A stretch of DNA of 64,000 nt from NCBI GenBank assembly GCA_050084985.1, contig JBITNC010000002.1:15314001-15378000 (forward strand), given 5' to 3'. The notes under the pieces are model-generated. The model saw only the letters and a list, made by a program, of their open reading frames with translations, ran no database searches and had not been told where the DNA came from. This stretch comes from Nageia nagi. Lineage: Eukaryota > Pinophyta. A program made the translations under genes and the position numbers. This document shows positions 1-12,300 of the stretch, one piece after another (the first letter of the stretch is position 1; each line of letters opens with the position of its first letter).

Positions 1-706
1 GCCAATTCTTTATTTGCTCATCTACTATGGCAAGTGTGGTAAGTACCGCATCCTTAAGCAAAGGACCACTGAAATCCTTTGTGGTAGGGGCCTTCATCCC
101 TCTTCCAACATTGATGAATGCATTCACCATGGTTGCCCAATAAGGACTATTTGCAACATTAAAAGGAATGTTGCAATAGTACCAAAAATTTGCAGCTGCT
201 CTTCGGGCTGCTTGGATTTTATTTTTTCCCCTTGATGTAGTGTCAAGGGAAGGTTGTGCCTCTGTAGGAGGAACAAAAAAACCTTCCATGGTTTTATGCC
301 TCACTAAAGCTGGAAGTGTTGAATTTTTATTTGGCTTTGAACATGGATTTTAGGCAAATAAAGAATTTGACACTGAATCTTCAAAGCTCACTTTCCCCCA
401 ATCCCTGCACCAACTGCCATCTTGGTATTTTGCTTTTCTACCTTCTTTTGTGAGGATGTGGCAAGTAAAGTTTGCATTTCACGTACAACCTTGGAAGGTG
501 TAGCAAAACAAAGTGCTACATATTTACCTGGTATTCTTGCAAGATGGTATTTTAATCTATTGATACCACCCCTATAAGGTCTTTTTGCAAAAATTGCAAA
601 TCACTTGACCTAAAAGATCACCCTTTGTGCCATACTTCCAAGTAATATCTGTCATAGGTGCTAGAGGAGGAGATGGATTGGAATTGACATCATCTTCAGT
701 TTCCAT
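1..706 (-). pseudogene. hAT-type transposase, N-terminal part (BED finger, DUF659 start), broken
   Basis: Read on the minus strand, an ATG at 706 follows a pyrimidine-rich stretch ending in CAG, which looks like a 5' UTR intron acceptor. The frame opens with a 'TDITWKYG' motif typical of plant BED-finger hAT proteins. The Cys pair of the finger (CNFC) follows, then 'GGINRLKYHLARIPG' and a further Cys. After a linker comes an 'ANFWYYCNIPFNVANSPYW' block, which is how the DUF659 region of plant hAT transposases begins. The catalytic domain lies beyond the left edge. At least three lesions are visible: one extra base near 577 that breaks the finger, a frame change near 394, and an in-frame stop near 350. 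It therefore cannot make transposase. It sits inside intron 4 of the TRM5-like gene, on the same strand. The family call is firm; the left boundary is unknown. Confidence 0.75.
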
Positions 707-1377
707 CTGGAAAGTGAAAAAAAGTAAAATTCCTATTAAAAAACCCTAAAAAACCCTAACCCTAATTTACAAAAAAAATCACAAAATATTCCAAAAATAA
801 CAATACCCTTTTGAAGTATAGGCATTAACACTAACATACAAAGGAAAACAAAAAAATTCCATGGTGAAATTTAAAAAAAAAAAAGCCAAAAACCCTACCT
901 CTTCAAATGCACGATGAGAATTAAAAAACACACAACCGGATCACAAGCTCTTGAGAAATTTGCGGTGAAATGCTAAAAATCCACAATGAAGCTTTTCATA
1001 TTGATGTTGAACCTTTGAATCTTCAAAAACTGACCTGGAGAGCAAATGAGAGCAAAATGACCAAACTGGGCAGGAAATAGGGTGACTGTCCAAAAAACTT
1101 AACTTTTCTGGCTCTGTTTTCCCGGTTGCCAGTTAACCGTCAATTACTCACCAGTTTCCGGTCCAATTACTCATCGGTTAACCGGAAAAACCTGGCATCG
1201 ACAAGTTTAGGCCACTACGGACTCGGCAAAGGGAAGACTTGCGGGAACCCGCGGTTTTCCACATGTTACCCGTGGTTTGTAACAAACCTACATGATGTGC
1301 CGCCAGCCAAAACCTGCTTTGGAGAAGCTGCCTAAAGCCCAACACAGACCTGCCAAAAGCGCTAGCCACCATACCAT
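707..1377. other. unassigned stretch with a GC-rich island
   Basis: No gene was recognised. Positions 720-1080 are AT-rich. Positions 1100-1370 are distinctly GC-richer and CpG-containing, with a palindromic GGTTAACC near 1176-1183 and related GTTAACCG motifs nearby. Such short motifs occur near hAT ends, so this may be the 5' end of the hAT element on the left, but no terminal repeat could be paired. Confidence 0.3.
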
Positions 1378-2164
1378 TTGTTGAGTGCCAAGTGGCACAG
1401 TTTGGTTGGAGACGCCCTTATTGAGGGTTATTTTGGGCTTGTAAAGGGTATTTTGGGCTTGTTATGGTTGTTTGTTATTTTTAAAATTTGGGATTGATTT
1501 TAAAATAGTTTTTTAGAAGTTGTTAGACTATTTTTTAGAGAGGGTGTTGTTATTATTTCCCCAAATAAAAGGAGGGGAGATAATATTCGCATGTGTTAGC
1601 TATTTTGATATTTGCAAAGTTGGCAAATATTATTCTTGGTAATGTTGTTAAGTATCGAGTTTTTTAAGAGATGGGTAATATTTCAAAGGTGTTGAAATAT
1701 TCCCTAAATCCTAGTTGTTAGGTGGTTATAGTTATTTTGGAGGAAGGCCAAGTGGAGATGAGATTGGTTGATGGCCACAACCTAAATTAACTCTACTTGG
1801 TGTGATGCCAATTAATTGGTTGTAACTACATTTTTGTTTCCTAGCTTCCTAAAATTTATAAAAGAAAGACTAGTGAGTATTGTTTTTTTAAAGTCAAACT
1901 TTTGCTAGTCCACGGCAGAAAAAGAGTGTGAAGAGACCATGAAAAAAAAAATAAGTGTTGAAAACAGTGAGACAGTTCAAGGAAGCAAATGTACAACAAC
2001 TCCACAAAATAAAGAGAGCTTATTGGGTAAAATCTTTTGTGGTGTTTTATTTTCCTTGTTCAATTATTTTGCTTCTACACTTGGAAATTTATTTCTTTCT
2101 ACATGAGATAAGAAGGCAAAATTTAAACAATCCATATGTGGTGAAATATCTTTACGGATCACTC
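1378..2164 (+). repeat. LTR-like or promoter-like stretch, unassigned
   Basis: A short direct repeat (GGGTATTTTGGGCTTG type) occurs twice at about 1426-1462. A TATA-like TATAAAAGAAAG lies near 1858. The base composition and layout resemble a plant retrotransposon LTR with U3, TATA and R regions. No matching partner LTR or target-site duplication was found, so this is only a suggestion. Confidence 0.25.
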
Positions 2165-2690
2165 AAACCCATCAGGCGAACCTTCAACAGGCCCAATAGA
2201 TACTCTAGTAGATGTCATCACTGTTCTAAGAGCCTGTGGAGGCCTGAGTAGAGATGTGGGCCAATCCTCTTGGGTGGCTATGAATCCAGCTGCGCAGGCC
2301 CCTACTTCAGAGAAAATATAGTTGTTTTACTATGTTCATTGGTGATATTTAGAGTAATCTGGTTTTCGTTGATTCTGGTGGTCTTTAGTTCTGTTCTGGT
2401 GGTTTTAATTTGCTTAAGAGATTTTGGAGCTTGAAGCATTTTGTGTGATGTAGTAATCCTACGTATGGATAGTTGTCTCTAGCTGGTCGTGGTTTCAGAT
2501 ACTGATGAAGATGGGGCCTCCTGTCTTGCTTAGAATGCTTTTCTGAGCTATTGGTAGGTTTCTACTGTTGCTGGTTTGCCTTGTCTGCTTTCAGTTTGTA
2601 TGGTAATAAATTAGCGATCTATTCGATGTACTTTCTCTTTTTTCATGCGAGTGGATCCCTATAGACTCCCATCTACCAAAACAAAAAGAC
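2165..2690 (+). mobile_element. possible non-LTR element 3' end
   Basis: About 50 open codons (2165-2321) end in a stop. They are followed by a T/G-rich untranslated-looking stretch that finishes with an AATAAA-type signal (near 2604) and an A-rich 'ACCAAAACAAAAAGA' end. This layout is typical of LINE 3' ends in gymnosperms. The protein part was not recognised. Confidence 0.25.
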
Positions 2691-3130
2691 TCAAGAGTCA
2701 ATATAGACAAGAAAATATTCAATTGCACGATGAATGACACTGTATGGTTCTTTCAAAGTTAGACAACACAAGATCTTACCACCTTGGCTAGTCCACCGAC
2801 CTTCGAAATCACAATATGGTGTATACAATTGTCAGCATATTGCTCTACGCAGGATAACATCTGTAAGCATTACTTGCACATGTATCGACTTGGAGTTTAG
2901 CTCTACCATTCAAGAGTCCTTTGGCAGTTGCTATTAAGAAAATTTCCTCAGATATTTAACTTCTCAGGAATTTTCAGCTGAAATAGAAAAGAGATATCTT
3001 ACTATACTTAGTCATTAAAGTTTGTTTAGTTTTATCATCTTTGGGCATATTTCTCTTATACACTAACATACACTTTGTAATCATATGGATAGAAGGGAAG
3101 AGTTGGAGTTTTGCGACTGAAGGAGTAAAC

Positions 3131-3301
3131 ATACACAGTAGCAAGATCAACATGGAAACGAAGCCCACTTTCAACAACAGATGTCACAAGAGAATTGTTT
3201 CCAGCCAAAATTTCAAGTTGCATTGTTCTATAGTTGTTCTGTATAACTTCAAGCTTGTTGACAACTGTTTGAATTTTTGGCCTATTTTTGTCAAAAATTA
3301 C
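3131..3301 (-). CDS. TRM5: TRM5-like exon 4
   Basis: 57 codons from acceptor TTTGCAG to donor TAT|GTTTAC. It encodes 'VIFDKNRPKIQTVVNKLE' and ends in 'RFHVDLATVY'. In family members the next residues begin 'WNSRL'; no such exon was found between 3130 and 1, so it should lie outside the window. Confidence 0.92.
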
Positions 3302-6300
3302 CTGCAAAACAACAACCACGGAAATATGTATTGATTTATTAACACTTGAATGGAACTCAAATCACACAATGAGAGCATATAACTTTATAAGGACTTATCA
3401 ATCACGGACCTGTGCAATCAGACGGCGATAAGGGAGGTGCTCAGTTCTCAGGTTCAAGTGTGCTACATGGCCCACAGTTTCAAAAGCAGTTGGTATAATG
3501 ATTCCCTTAGGAAGCAACTCATGCAAGACCTAGACAAAATGATATCATTAATTGTTAGACTATTTGGATACAATCCTCCAATGAGTTACATTGCCTTGGG
3601 TAACATTTTGTTCCTAAAAGCCAAAATTAAAAAGGCAGGATACAGTTAAGATCCCAGGCTAGTTTTTTTCTCTAGGATAGAAACTGCTTTCATGGAAAAA
3701 TAACTCTTAACAGTTATATTGTGATTGTATCAGTTGTATCCCATGATGTATGGTTCAAATTCAACAAGGATAATGTGTCTTGAAAATTTATAGTGATCAA
3801 AACTGGCTATAAATTAAGAATGAAGTTATATTTCAGATTTTTTGAATATATATATCAAGGTTCCACAAGGCCCCGGGAATGGAGAACAGCGGAGGTCATT
3901 ATTAGAGAACACCTTAAAAACAGCAAGGGAACAGCTAGTATAGTACTAGTAAAATCCAAGAATTTTTAGATTTATGAAATTTCATTGTTTCTAATTCATT
4001 ATTATTATCAATTCAATCATGAATACAAAACTTGGAACTTAAATTAGAAATCAAGTATGAATCATAATATTAAAATGAGCTATAATCAATGATCATAAAA
4101 CTGTCGACATAATCCTCACATAATGTCATTAATTCTGAATCGGTCTAGTAAATAATGATAGATGTGAAATCTCAAATCAGAAATACCGAGTTTAGAAATC
4201 ATAGTAGTAAAACTGTAAAATTAAATAGTACTAAGTAAATACATAAACTAGACTCTGGTATGAATATGTCCAATCAAAATGCCAAAAGTGAATGTAAAAT
4301 GATGAAGTGTGTTTGTCTTTGCATGCATATATAGTGTCACGTTTATTAGGAGGTGAAGTCAATATCCAAATCTTTGATATTCTTCTGCATAGTGGTGCGC
4401 CCCTTGACGAACCTCTTTCACACACCCGTTTAGTTGATATGCAAGTGGGGGGTGTTGCAGGGGGGGCCATCCTTGGCTCCCCTACGAGGGTCCAGAGGCG
4501 GTAGCCCTTGTTCAATATCTTTTCTCTCCTTACAACTATTTTCCAAATTTTTGTTATGAGTTCTAACAACTTTTAGAGTTTGAGGGGTGGAGACATTGGT
4601 GGATCTAATTTTGCACTTCATTTTCTAATTTTGAAGTAACTTTTTGTTTTTTTCAAGTTGATTTGTTGCCCAAAGCATGGGCAACACTTGGATGTTCCTA
4701 GAACAGCCAATTATTCCCTAGCTGCTCCTGGGAATGACCAGAACGTTCCTAAAGCATTCTTGAAAGGGTGGCCATTCAAGAATGGCTCCCCACCGTTAGA
4801 GAACGTTCCCGAGGATGTTTCCAAAATGAAGGAACACCAAGAACACCTCTCCCAAATGGGGGAACCCATTCCTATGGACCCTTAATATATATATAAACTT
4901 TCAATTTCAATTAAAAATTCAAACATCTATACTTTAATTTATTTATTTTAAATAAAATATTATAATTTGGTCAACTTTTTTTGATGAAAAGACAACTTTA
5001 ATTATTATTAATTAAAAAAAGCTTCTACAACAAAGAAAGGGGGTAGGTGGACTAAATCACACCTCAATTGGTTTCATACTAACCCTAATCATGGGTTAGG
5101 AATCCAAAAATCATAATAGTTACATGTATCAAAATATTAAAAAAGGGCTCAAGCTGCGTATCGAGACCACACAAATGCATTTAAAGAGGGTTATGGGGGG
5201 AGCTATTGTCACAATCTACCATGCACTCCCTATTGTTGTCTGGAATAACGGGGAGGTCCCACCCATCATTGGCATAGGGAATGTCAAGATCTTCCGCTTG
5301 ATTCTTGCCCCAGCCGATACGCAGTGCAGTAGAGGGTGGTCATGACCATCCATTATGAGCATGCTCAACATTAATGCCTTGAGCATTCCAACCAAGTACT
5401 CCTCCAGATGGCGTCAACAACATGTTTCCCCTGCCCCTTTAGCGGGAAGTACAAACATCAGCATCATCTAACCTTTTCGAGATTGGCAACAGTCGAGACC
5501 CGTGGCGAATATCTGGTTGTGAACAAATAAGAGACAACGTCTATGGGGGGCATGGACACCATCCTCGATGGTCATGTGTTGTTATTAACCATCTTTGGGA
5601 AAATTAGAATGGAGAAACACAAAAAATGACTGGTGCCTTCAACAAGACATGCACATATGGAGGTTGCCTTTAATATTTGAAGACATCTCATTTTATGTCC
5701 TAGTCACCACCAAAATATTTGGTTCATCTATGCAATTGTATATTTTTTGTTTGGTTGATACTAGAAAGCTTATTGGTGGCCCTATATTTCATAGGAATTT
5801 CCTTGGGCTTCTGGAAAGTCAATCTTAATAGTTGGGGGACCTTAGTAAACCCTATCACCAAATACAAAAAAATTGCATTATAAAATTCTAAATTATATAA
5901 ATTTACTATTTTGTTAGTTACACCAAGAGGCGTCTCTACAATGGCAGTATGGGGAGGACAAGAACCCAAACATTTGTCCCTCAACATTTAAAAATAAAAT
6001 AAAATTAAAATAGCTAACTAAATATAAATCTAATATTATAACATTTAATTATAGCCAACTAAAGTATGTAAAATTATAATTGTTAACTATTAACAATATA
6101 AATATAAATAAATTGAAAGAAAATATATGAAGTCACAACTTTTCAAATTCGTTATTTCAAACAATATTTAAACTGAAAATCCATAGAGAAAGAGAATACA
6201 TTCAAAATTCTACAAAAAACCTTCAAAGTAGAAACAAGAGAATCAAATTGGAGAATCAAGTTTGGTCTTGAGTTTTGTAAGTTTTCACCAAAATCTATTA

Positions 6301-9300
6301 CATGTTTTGTAATATATTGAATTATTTGTTGTATATATTAAATTCGCAAAAACTATCTTCACAATATGGTGGTTGTAATATTCTATAAATATATTTTATT
6401 GTTTTGTGCATATAAAAGTGTAATTTATTTCTATCTGTAATAAATTTGTGTATGTAAATATATAATTTACGTTGTTTTAGATATAATTTTTATTATTCTA
6501 GATATACTTGGTCATAAAATTAGTCAAATATTGTGATGTTCCCCTTTGATTATTGTAATTAATTATAGAATCCTACGGATTCCTCTTTGTACATATTTAT
6601 TTATTTAATGTTGCTTTACTAGTTAGTACTTGGGATAGAAGATATAAAGGTCCCTTGGACCCCACTATGAGCCCCAAGTGGGACATCTCCCTCCTAAGTG
6701 TAGATTAGTGTGATTTAATGTACTTGGAGATCTCGAAAACTGATTGTCGAAATCCCAAGGCTTATTTAGCACTTAAACACTACTAGAGCATGGATAATCA
6801 CCTAATGGCCCCAACGTTGAGATTGGGAGAACTTGTACACATGCGCCAAGCTTGGGGAGACTCTTAGACCCCCATGTTGGCCTATGACACCCACACATGC
6901 CCTCTAAGACCCATGTGGAGCATAAGGGAGGCCCAAATACCCATGTTGGGCTTGGAATGACCCCTAGGCACCATCATTGGGATTTGTGGGGCTTCTAGGA
7001 AGCCAACGTTGGACCAGCAAGGTTGGGTGATGACTTTGAGGTGAGATCTAGATCCAATGTGAGCTATATTAGACCTTGGAGCATCATTGTTGGATATACT
7101 GAATTATTATTATTGCTCATACTGTCCTACGGACACAAGTCTTCGCGCAACATAAAGCACATCCCTAGATGTACCATCTAGGAGGCTTAACAGGCTAAAA
7201 GATTTTGTTGATCTACAGCTAAGGTGCAACATCTTAGTCCATCTTGTGGTCTTCCAAGGTCGCAATCCTACTTTCATTGGTTTCCAGGCGTGGAAGTTCT
7301 GAAGCAAAGCATCCAAGCTTAGGGAGTGAGGCTGTCCCATCCATTGTTCTGCCATTCCAGCATTGATCACATTTGTTTCAACGTTGTGCCCTAGTCGGCT
7401 CCTTGGAGGCCAACATTGAGCCCTTTGGGCCTAGTATTGTATCATTGTCACTTCATATCATTAATGCAGTTGTTGGGCAATTGGATCGCTATTTTGTATT
7501 GTGTTCACTTCCACATTTGCATCGTTGGGTTACTTTTGAAATTGCATACTTTTATAAGCCAGACGTTGGCATTGTAAAGTGGTTTATACTTGTAATTGCT
7601 CTTCTAGGCCAGATGTTGGCATTGTAAAGTGGTTTATGCCAGTAATTGCTCTTCTAGGCCAGATGTTGGCATTGTTGCATTGTTTGAGCTATAATTGGAT
7701 GCCCTAGGTCAGACGTGGGTGTTTATATGATTGAATTTGCTTAATTGCACTTGCATTTGTGATTGGGATCTTACAAATATATAATTTATGGTGTTTTAGA
7801 TATTATGTTTTAATTTCTATTGTTCTAGATATTATGCTTTAATTTATGTAGTTTATATATTATGTAATATATTATACATATTTACAAAATACATTATACA
7901 TACACAAATATATTATGTAATATTTTTTATTGTTTGAAATATACTAACTTAGATATCTTAAGACATATATCTATAAACACCGAGAGGTATTAATGTCGAG
8001 ACACCTATCTCTTTTCTTGGAACTGTGATTTCCAAGATAGGTGCCTTGAGATTGATACCTCTCAACGTTTTTACTAAGATATCTAAGTTAGTTCTAAAGT
8101 TCAATTGCTAAATGGATACAATGGACAGTGATGTCCTTTTGAATCTCATCAAGTAACTTTGCCATCTTATTCCAAAATGGGAGTTGAGGGACTCTAAGGA
8201 AATAAGGAGGATGTCTATCAATCTCAATCTAAATGTTGACTAGAAGTGAGGATACTTAGGAATGCCAACACCTCTGTCTCCCCCTACGACTCAATGAGAG
8301 AGCCATTGAAAATGTTAACATCCCCTCTTTTGATATAATCAGATTTCTTCAAAAATACACACAAAACCACTTAAACATGATAATATTAATGATAATATAA
8401 TAGAATCACCTTTCCCACTTTGAGGGGGCAACATCCTATAGAACAAGTTCTCTCTTCAAAACCTTATTTCATTTGTTGTATGCTTTACAATGAAAAAGGA
8501 TCTCTTATAAATAACCCTCATGCACCTTTCATCTCCCATACCTACTACATGTGGGATAAATACTAATATAAACACTAATAACATGTTGTGGGATCATAAC
8601 ATTATCATCCCCTTAAACAAGTTTTGTCCTCAAAGCTTGTACACATTACACATCACAATATAATAGCCTGCTAATCTACTAGGGAAGGTCATCACTAAAG
8701 TTATGACCCCATAACAGGTTATTAGTGTTTATATTAGTATTTATCTCAAATGTAATAGGTATGGAAGATGAAAGATCTTAGAAGGCTATTTATAAGAGAG
8801 TTTTTCCATTATAAAGCATCCAAATTTCAAAGCATTTTGAAGTAGCTGAACAAAGTTATTAGCAAATTAGGGTTTCCATTAATTTCACTTTTAAGGGTAC
8901 AAAACAATGAATATTTCAAAGATTTGTGGAGAGAACTAGAAGCTTGAAAAATACATTTCAAAAGTTCTATCAAAATTTCAGATCTATTGCATTTCTTTTG
9001 TCAAAGGTATAGCATTTTTATTGAGTCACTAAAAAAAATGGATACCCTTGTTCCACCTCATCAAACGCATTCCTTGCAACAATATAGGAATGAATTTGTA
9101 GATTTTTGTGCTTTGCATGGATGGGATGAGGACTTTTACTTTGACAGTTTTATTGATGGATTGCATGAAGAAATCAAGAAAAATGTATTGATGTGGAGTC
9201 CACAAACTATGAAACAAGCATATGGATTACCTTTGCTTAGAAAAGATAGTCTTTGACTTGTAAATCCTCATGAAGCAAACCCATTGATGATGAGGTTTTT

Positions 9301-12300
9301 ATTTAGGATTTAGTGGACCCATTATCTGCAAGTTTATTGGAGTATGTTGCAAAGTGTGAGGCCATTCCTCTCGTTTATATTAGTATGGATGATGGTATGG
9401 AAGCTAAGGAAATTGCAAAGAATGATAAAAAATGTGTGTTTGAAAATTCAATTTTGCAAGTTAATGGTTGCATTCAAGGGAAAAATGTTATTGTTTCCGT
9501 CAATCCTAGTAGCAAATATAATTTTATCAATGCATCTTTGACTAAGGGGTTGAAGGTTCAAGTAAAGAAAATCAAGGATATAGAACTTAAAGGAGATTAT
9601 GTTCATATTTTTGAAGACTTGAAGCTTATCATGGATCGATATATTTTGTATTCTAATTTTTATACAATGGAAATGCATGGAGTTGATATTGTTCTTGGTT
9701 ATCCTTGGTTGAGATCTTTAGGCATTATTAATATTGATATTAAAAAAGAAGTTCATGAAGCTTTGGTACAGGAAAAAGAAGATAACAATACATGATATTT
9801 GTCTTGTCAAAAGAAAAGATCTCAAGAAGAACCAGAAGATATGGCAATGGAACAAGTTGAAGAAAAGGAAAAAAATCTAAAATAGAATCAAAGAATAAAG
9901 AAACGGAAGAACAAGAAGATATGGCAGCAGAACAGGTTAAAGAACAGGAATCTGAAATAGAGTCAAAGAATAAAGCAAAGGATGAACAAGAAGATATGGC
10001 AGTGGAACAAGTTAAAGAATAGGAAAAAGAATCTAAAATAGAGTTAAAGAATAGAGCAAAGGAAGAACAAGAAGATATTGTACAGAAATAGGAGGAACAT
10101 GTTATGGAACAAGAAAAGAAACCAGAAACACAATCAAAGAAGGAAGCAAAAAAAGAATCAAATGATGAAATCATGATAGAACAAACACCAAGTCAACAAA
10201 AGGAGAAACCAAAAGCTAAAATTGGAGTTTATCGTCACTCACACCATCATAAGAGGCCACAATCATCAAGAACGGATATAAAGCAACAAGGAAACTATGG
10301 TGGATCTAAATGGACACAAAGAAGCAAAATAGATGGGCATCATCCACTACCACCAATCAGGATTTCACTTGGATGGATAGATTATGAAGAGTGGCACCAA
10401 TTTTCAACAACACTTAGAAGATCATATTATCTAGTCTCTTCTCATGTTTCAAGGACGAAACATGTTTTAAGAGGGATGAAATGTTAGGTATCCGAATATA
10501 GATATTATAAGTGTTAAATTATATGGCCCATATTGGAATATGGGATAATCCCCTTTCCATTGACCATATAATATACTATGCAATCATTTATATTGTCTAT
10601 GTTGTGTCGGCCATCTTGAGATAGTGTCACTCAAATGGCTATAAATAGATGTAGCCTTATGACAATTAGAGGCAAGGAGATCATTAGTAATATTTGGACT
10701 CATGGAGTGGCTTCCTTCCAAAAGGTGTAACTTATGGTGATGCCCTACCTTAAGGGTTCAACTTTTGTTCTTTGATATGCTTGGTTTGGGTATTGTGAGT
10801 TATTCTTCAATTCATGTTATACAATGATATTATTCTTCTATTTCTCATGAATTATGTTATTTAGAGATAACTGGTATTATGTTATTGTATTCTTGGAATC
10901 TTAACAAGTGGTATTGTCTACATCCTAAAGAGGTGTCTCCCATAGTGCAAAGCTTATGTAGATACGTAATGATCGAGAAAATAATCTCTAGCCGGATAGG
11001 TGAGGCCTCAAATTGTGTAAGGACAACAAGAGTAAGAGACTGTGCCCTTGCATTGAATGAATTTCCAAAGAAAATTTGTCTAAACTTGTTCAACAGGAGA
11101 CCATTATGTCATACCAAGATTGGGTCCCCATATCTCTAACCCATAGGTTATAGTTGCTTTAAACAAGGTATCAATGATCTTAATCTACACTGGAACATCC
11201 TAGAAGTGGGTTCTAAAACAACTCCATTTGAGTGAGGTGAGGGTTGCATATTCCTTACAAATGCAAGCTTAGGCAACAAGCTTCATTTGAAAGGTGGGTC
11301 TTGTGAAAAGAACTCAACGTATACATAGGAGGTGGTGATCTCTATCGCTCGTCCTTGAAGATGGAAATGAAGATGGGATGCATCCTCCTTGGTGGTATTC
11401 AACACCATAACCTAGGTCTTAGAAAGGTTCATTGTTAATTATCTCAAAGTACAAAAATTGACTAATGCATCCAATTGACGCTAGAGCCCCTTAGGAGTTG
11501 AAGCTAGAAGGATAACATCATCAACGAAAAGCAGGATAGAAAGAAAAACATTGTGAAGTAAGCAATTGTCTTTTGTATGTATATGTGCTTGGATAAATGA
11601 CTTGAGCTCATCTATGAAGATCCCCAAAAATGTAGGGAAGGGGGCAGCCTTGTTTCACTTCTATGGAGTTAAGAATGCTGTTAGAGAGGCCTGGAAGGAG
11701 CAAAAGCATCCTCTCATTGTCTTATACAATCCAAACATTGTCGCAAAAAACTCTTCAAAGATGCCAACCAACTAGACTCTCTTGAATAGCATATGTCAAA
11801 GCACTACGTCGAAAGCTTTCCTAAGTCCACAAATCAACAATACACTCTCAAGGATCTGAAATGTGCCTCCTATAATAGTCGTAAGGACTAGGATATGGTT
11901 TGTACTTTAGTAGTTTTGATGAAAACCAGCTTGGCCCGAGGCCTTGTGTCCGTCATCCTCCAACCTGTAAGATAGAAGCACATCTAATATTGTGGAATAA
12001 AGCTTGGCAAAGACATGTTTAATCATGATGGTCCACTACTTGTTAGGTTCTTGTGGATCTCTCATCTTGTGCATGGGGTGGATGATATATTGATTTCACA
12101 AATTAGGGACCTTAGCGAATAGTGAAGTTGAAGAGATTGATAAGAGGCACAATAAGTGAGTTAATGCCATGCTTCAAGAATTTTGCTTTTAGTCCATCCA
12201 GATCTATTGCTTTACTGATGCAAAGTTTTTGGATAGCCTACTTGATATGTCCAATAGTGAAAAGAAGTAAGGGGGAAGGAACCCTGATAAGAGGTTGATT

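Noticed and set aside
740-770. Telomere repeat (ACCCTAACCCTAA)
   Set aside because: Only about two units, too short to be more than chance in AT-rich DNA.
9740-10174. Minus-strand Ser/Cys/Phe-rich open frame of 144 codons
   Set aside because: It is the antisense reading of the GAA/AAG-rich tandem repeats of the gag-protease element.
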